Shown: positions 32,346 to 34,018 of the stretch, piece after piece
Position numbering within the stretch: the stretch's first letter is position 1
How the letters are laid out: each line of letters begins with the position of its first letter
Assembly (NCBI GenBank): GCA_050739495.1
Contig: JBOIBL010000010.1
Span: 1 to 34,018 of the forward strand
DNA length: 34,018 bases
Origin: DASSKW01 sp050739495
GTDB lineage: Bacteria; Pseudomonadota; Gammaproteobacteria; Natronospirales; REEB76
Reading direction: 5' to 3'
Made by a program: the position numbers and the translations under genes
Notes under the pieces: model-generated
What the model was told of the DNA's origin: nothing
Seen by the model: only the letters and a program-made list of their open reading frames with translations
Databases searched by the model: none

Positions 32346-33220
32346 TGGGCCACCACCGCCAGTAGTCCGTCCACCACGAACACCAGCACCAGGCTGGTGA
32401 CGATGGCGCGCTGGGTATGTTGTGGCAATTCGGTCGGCGAATTGCGCACCCGCAGTCCATGAAAACAGGCAGTACCGGAGATGATGATGCCGAACAACAG
32501 ATTCTTGAGTATGAAGATCAATACTTGTGCTGGTTGCAGAGACTCTGCCAGATGTTTCAATTGGTGCGCAGTGACCAGGTGGAACAACAAACCATTGAGG
32601 AACACGCCGCCGAACAGTGCGATGGCTGCGAAATATACCGCCAACGTAACTTGTGCGATCGCCGCTCCGACGATACGTGGTGTGACGAAGAACTCCCGGA
32701 CATTGATGCCCAGCAGTTCCAGTGCTTCCACTTCACCATGCAGTTTCATGTAACCCGTATCCACGGCAATTGCGGAGCCGGAGCGACCGATCAAAACGAT
32801 GGCGGTCAGCAACGAAGACAATTCCACGCCCACGATACCGATGAGCAACGATCCTACATCGCGTTCACTACCCAGCGCCTGCGCCAGCGTCAGCAACTGT
32901 GAGGTGATGGAAAAACCTACCGCGAGGGCCAGCAGTGTGATCACCGGCAACGCATCCACGCCCGTGAAGATGATCTGCGAAGTCAGCGATTGACGGGTGG
33001 CGCGGTTGAATAAGCGTCCACTTCTGAACCAGTCGTGCAGTGCGTCGATGATGAACGTGGTCAGATCCAGCAGATAACCGCCCAGCGACAGGGTACGACG
33101 CCCGGTCCAGCCGAGCGTGTTGAAAAGCCTGCCGGCGCGCACCTCACTCACGAGTTCCTCGAGACCCTTTGGACCGAAAATATGTAACGTAGGTGACAGC
33201 CTAGAAGAAGGCCGGACCAT
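32342..33220 (-). CDS. MlaE family lipid ABC transporter permease
   Basis: Inner-membrane permease of 292 residues of the MlaE/YrbE family. An amphipathic N-terminal region precedes the conserved QIIFTGVDALPVITLLALAVGFSITSQ. Then come LIGRSGSAIAVDTGYMKLHGEVEALELLGIN, the coupling-helix motif region, and the C-terminal NLLFGIIISGTACFHGLRV. The ATG at 33220 begins after the trmB stop; a longer frame to 33271 would overlap trmB. With the ATPase (4-bp overlap), the MlaD-type protein and the lipoprotein it forms a lipid transport unit. MlaC and MlaB are not in this window. Substrate is probably phospholipid, by family. Confidence 0.92.
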   Translation of the reverse strand: MVRPSSRLSPTLHIFGPKGLEELVSEVRAGRLFNTLGWTGRRTLSLGGYLLDLTTFIIDALHDWFRSGRLFNRATRQSLTSQIIFTGVDALPVITLLALAVGFSITSQLLTLAQALGSERDVGSLLIGIVGVELSSLLTAIVLIGRSGSAIAVDTGYMKLHGEVEALELLGINVREFFVTPRIVGAAIAQVTLAVYFAAIALFGGVFLNGLLFHLVTAHQLKHLAESLQPAQVLIFILKNLLFGIIISGTACFHGLRVRNSPTELPQHTQRAIVTSLVLVFVVDGLLAVVAQ

Positions 33221-33245
33221 CTGCAATAGCCCACGTCTGCCGGAT

Positions 33246-33926
33246 TCAGCGGCGGATAAACACCAGATCACGCACCGGGTGGCCGCGATTCAGGCCGCGG
33301 CGTTCGAATTTGGTGAGTGGGCGTTCGGTGGGGCGCGGCACGTAGTGGTCATCCGCGGCGGTATTGATCAACCCGGGGCAGGCTGTCAGCACCGTCAGCA
33401 TGTATTCGGCATATTCCGGCCAGTCAGTAGCGAGCCGGAAGTGTCCGCCGGGTTTGAGTTTCCCGGTGACGCAGGCCGCAAATTCCGCTTGCACGATGCG
33501 GCGCTTGTGGTGGCGTTTCTTGGGCCAGGGATCCGGGAAATACAGCAATACTGCTTCGAGACTTGCATCCGGCACGCAACGATTGAGTACTTCGACTGCA
33601 TCGGCGCAGATTACGCGCACATTATCGAGATGTGCGCTGACCAGGGTATTGAGCAGGCGGCCGACACCGGGTCTGTGCACCTCGATGCCGATGAAATCGT
33701 GGTCGGGATGCAAACCTGCAAGTTCGCTCAGAGTATCGCCGTTGCCGCAACCGATCTCCAGCGTACGCGGCGCATCACGCCCGAAGATGTCATGGAAATC
33801 AAACCCAACATCAATCTGCAAACCGTAGCGCGGCAGTAATTTATCGAGCGCACGGGTTTGCGCGGGTGTCATGCGGCCTTCGCGGCGCACGAAACTGCGG
33901 ATGCGGCGGGGTTCCATTTCGGTCAT
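33246..33926 (-). CDS. trmB: tRNA (guanine-N7-)-methyltransferase
   Basis: Cytoplasmic SAM-dependent enzyme of 226 residues that makes m7G46 in tRNA variable loops. The SAM-binding motif is EIGCGNGDT at about residues 57-65, followed by acidic GIEVHRPG, and then the TrmB signature FPDPWPKKRHHKRRI near 130 and the C-terminal TKFERRG segment near 207. Start could be 33926 or the Met three codons on. The mlaE start is 25 bases downstream, so it may be the first gene of the Mla-type operon or a neighbour with its own promoter. Confidence 0.95.
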   Translation of the reverse strand: MTEMEPRRIRSFVRREGRMTPAQTRALDKLLPRYGLQIDVGFDFHDIFGRDAPRTLEIGCGNGDTLSELAGLHPDHDFIGIEVHRPGVGRLLNTLVSAHLDNVRVICADAVEVLNRCVPDASLEAVLLYFPDPWPKKRHHKRRIVQAEFAACVTGKLKPGGHFRLATDWPEYAEYMLTVLTACPGLINTAADDHYVPRPTERPLTKFERRGLNRGHPVRDLVFIRR

Positions 33927-33998
33927 GGCCGGGATGATATCCGTTAAGAGATTGCTTCAGCCGGATGACCGGTTTCGTAATGACCTGCCAGAAATAGC

Positions 33999-34018
33999 GT
34001 CATTGCGAGGAGCGGAGC
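33999..34018 (+). repeat. Edge of a dispersed GTCATTGCGAG-type repeat
   Basis: The window ends in GTCATTGCGAGGAGCGGAGC, which matches the start of a short intergenic repeat that I recall from many bacterial genomes (GTCATTGCGAGCG-AGCGAAGC type). It is cut by the window edge, so length and structure cannot be judged. Confidence 0.5.

Noticed and set aside
1..34018. CRISPR array, tRNA, rRNA, prophage or defence island
   Set aside because: No regularly spaced repeats, no tRNA-like cloverleaf, no rRNA segment and no phage, toxin-antitoxin, restriction or nuclease-helicase gene cluster was recognised.

Overview
The window is an ordinary-looking, densely coded chromosomal segment (G+C in the high fifties by eye) of a gammaproteobacterium. 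The evidence for this is the set of gene neighbourhoods: tyrS next to mepM-anmK-erpA, coaBC-dut, pyrE beside an ExoIII/Crc-type gene, rppH beside a family IB HAD hydrolase, a YfhL-type ferredoxin, and small families (DUF6763, DUF6776, DUF4124) that I associate with this class. The order looks most like Xanthomonadales/Nevskiales/Pseudomonadales relatives, but the genus cannot be named from sequence alone. I see no rRNA, tRNA, CRISPR array, prophage, plasmid gene or defence island, and no complete transposase gene.

Layout. 1-3142 (+): YfhL-type 2[4Fe-4S] ferredoxin, gamma-glutamyltransferase, murB. 3191-5400 (-): btuB with a sigma70 promoter, a cobalamin riboswitch and a hairpin that overlaps its Shine-Dalgarno site. 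5458-8554 (+): a two-gene ABC-2 type transporter and a PhzF-family gene. 8606-11738 (-): unknown lipoprotein, BtuD-like ATPase, BtuC-like permease, HAD-IB phosphatase. 11820-14316: rppH (+), a GNAT acetyltransferase (-), then a Fur-controlled cupredoxin-FTR1 iron importer (-). 14356-16450: hemJ (-), then DUF6776-bactofilin-erpA (+). 16507-19041 (-): anmK and an M23 endopeptidase. 19183-22101 (+): tyrS, coaBC, dut. 22194-24410: DUF4124 protein (-), pyrE (-), Crc/ExoIII-like gene (+). 24442-28354: AmpG-like MFS (-), SnoaL-like protein (-), Rieske protein and PLP lyase (+), DUF6763 (-). 28604-29518 (+): MarC protein and a small membrane protein. 29543-33926 (-): a probable operon trmB, mlaE, mlaF, mlaD-like, TPR lipoprotein.

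How the genes fit together. Three themes recur: metal/cofactor uptake (B12 through BtuB and BtuCD, iron through FTR1, Fe-S proteins, HemJ), cell envelope and peptidoglycan (MurB, AnmK, MepM, AmpG-like carrier, bactofilin, Mla-type lipid transport), and housekeeping nucleotide/coenzyme metabolism (CoaBC, Dut, PyrE, TyrS, RppH, TrmB).

The most unusual observation is a ~141-bp element with 15/16-matching terminal inverted repeats (30492-30632). It sits in frame inside the signal-peptide coding region of the TPR lipoprotein at the end of the Mla-type operon. Removing it in silico restores a compact, textbook lipoprotein signal starting at the same ATG. Also notable are an Mla-type ATPase with a degenerate ABC signature, a Crc-position protein that keeps the ExoIII catalytic residues, and a minimal Fur-box-flanked cupredoxin-FTR1 importer. 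I did not find a convincing wholly new multi-gene system.
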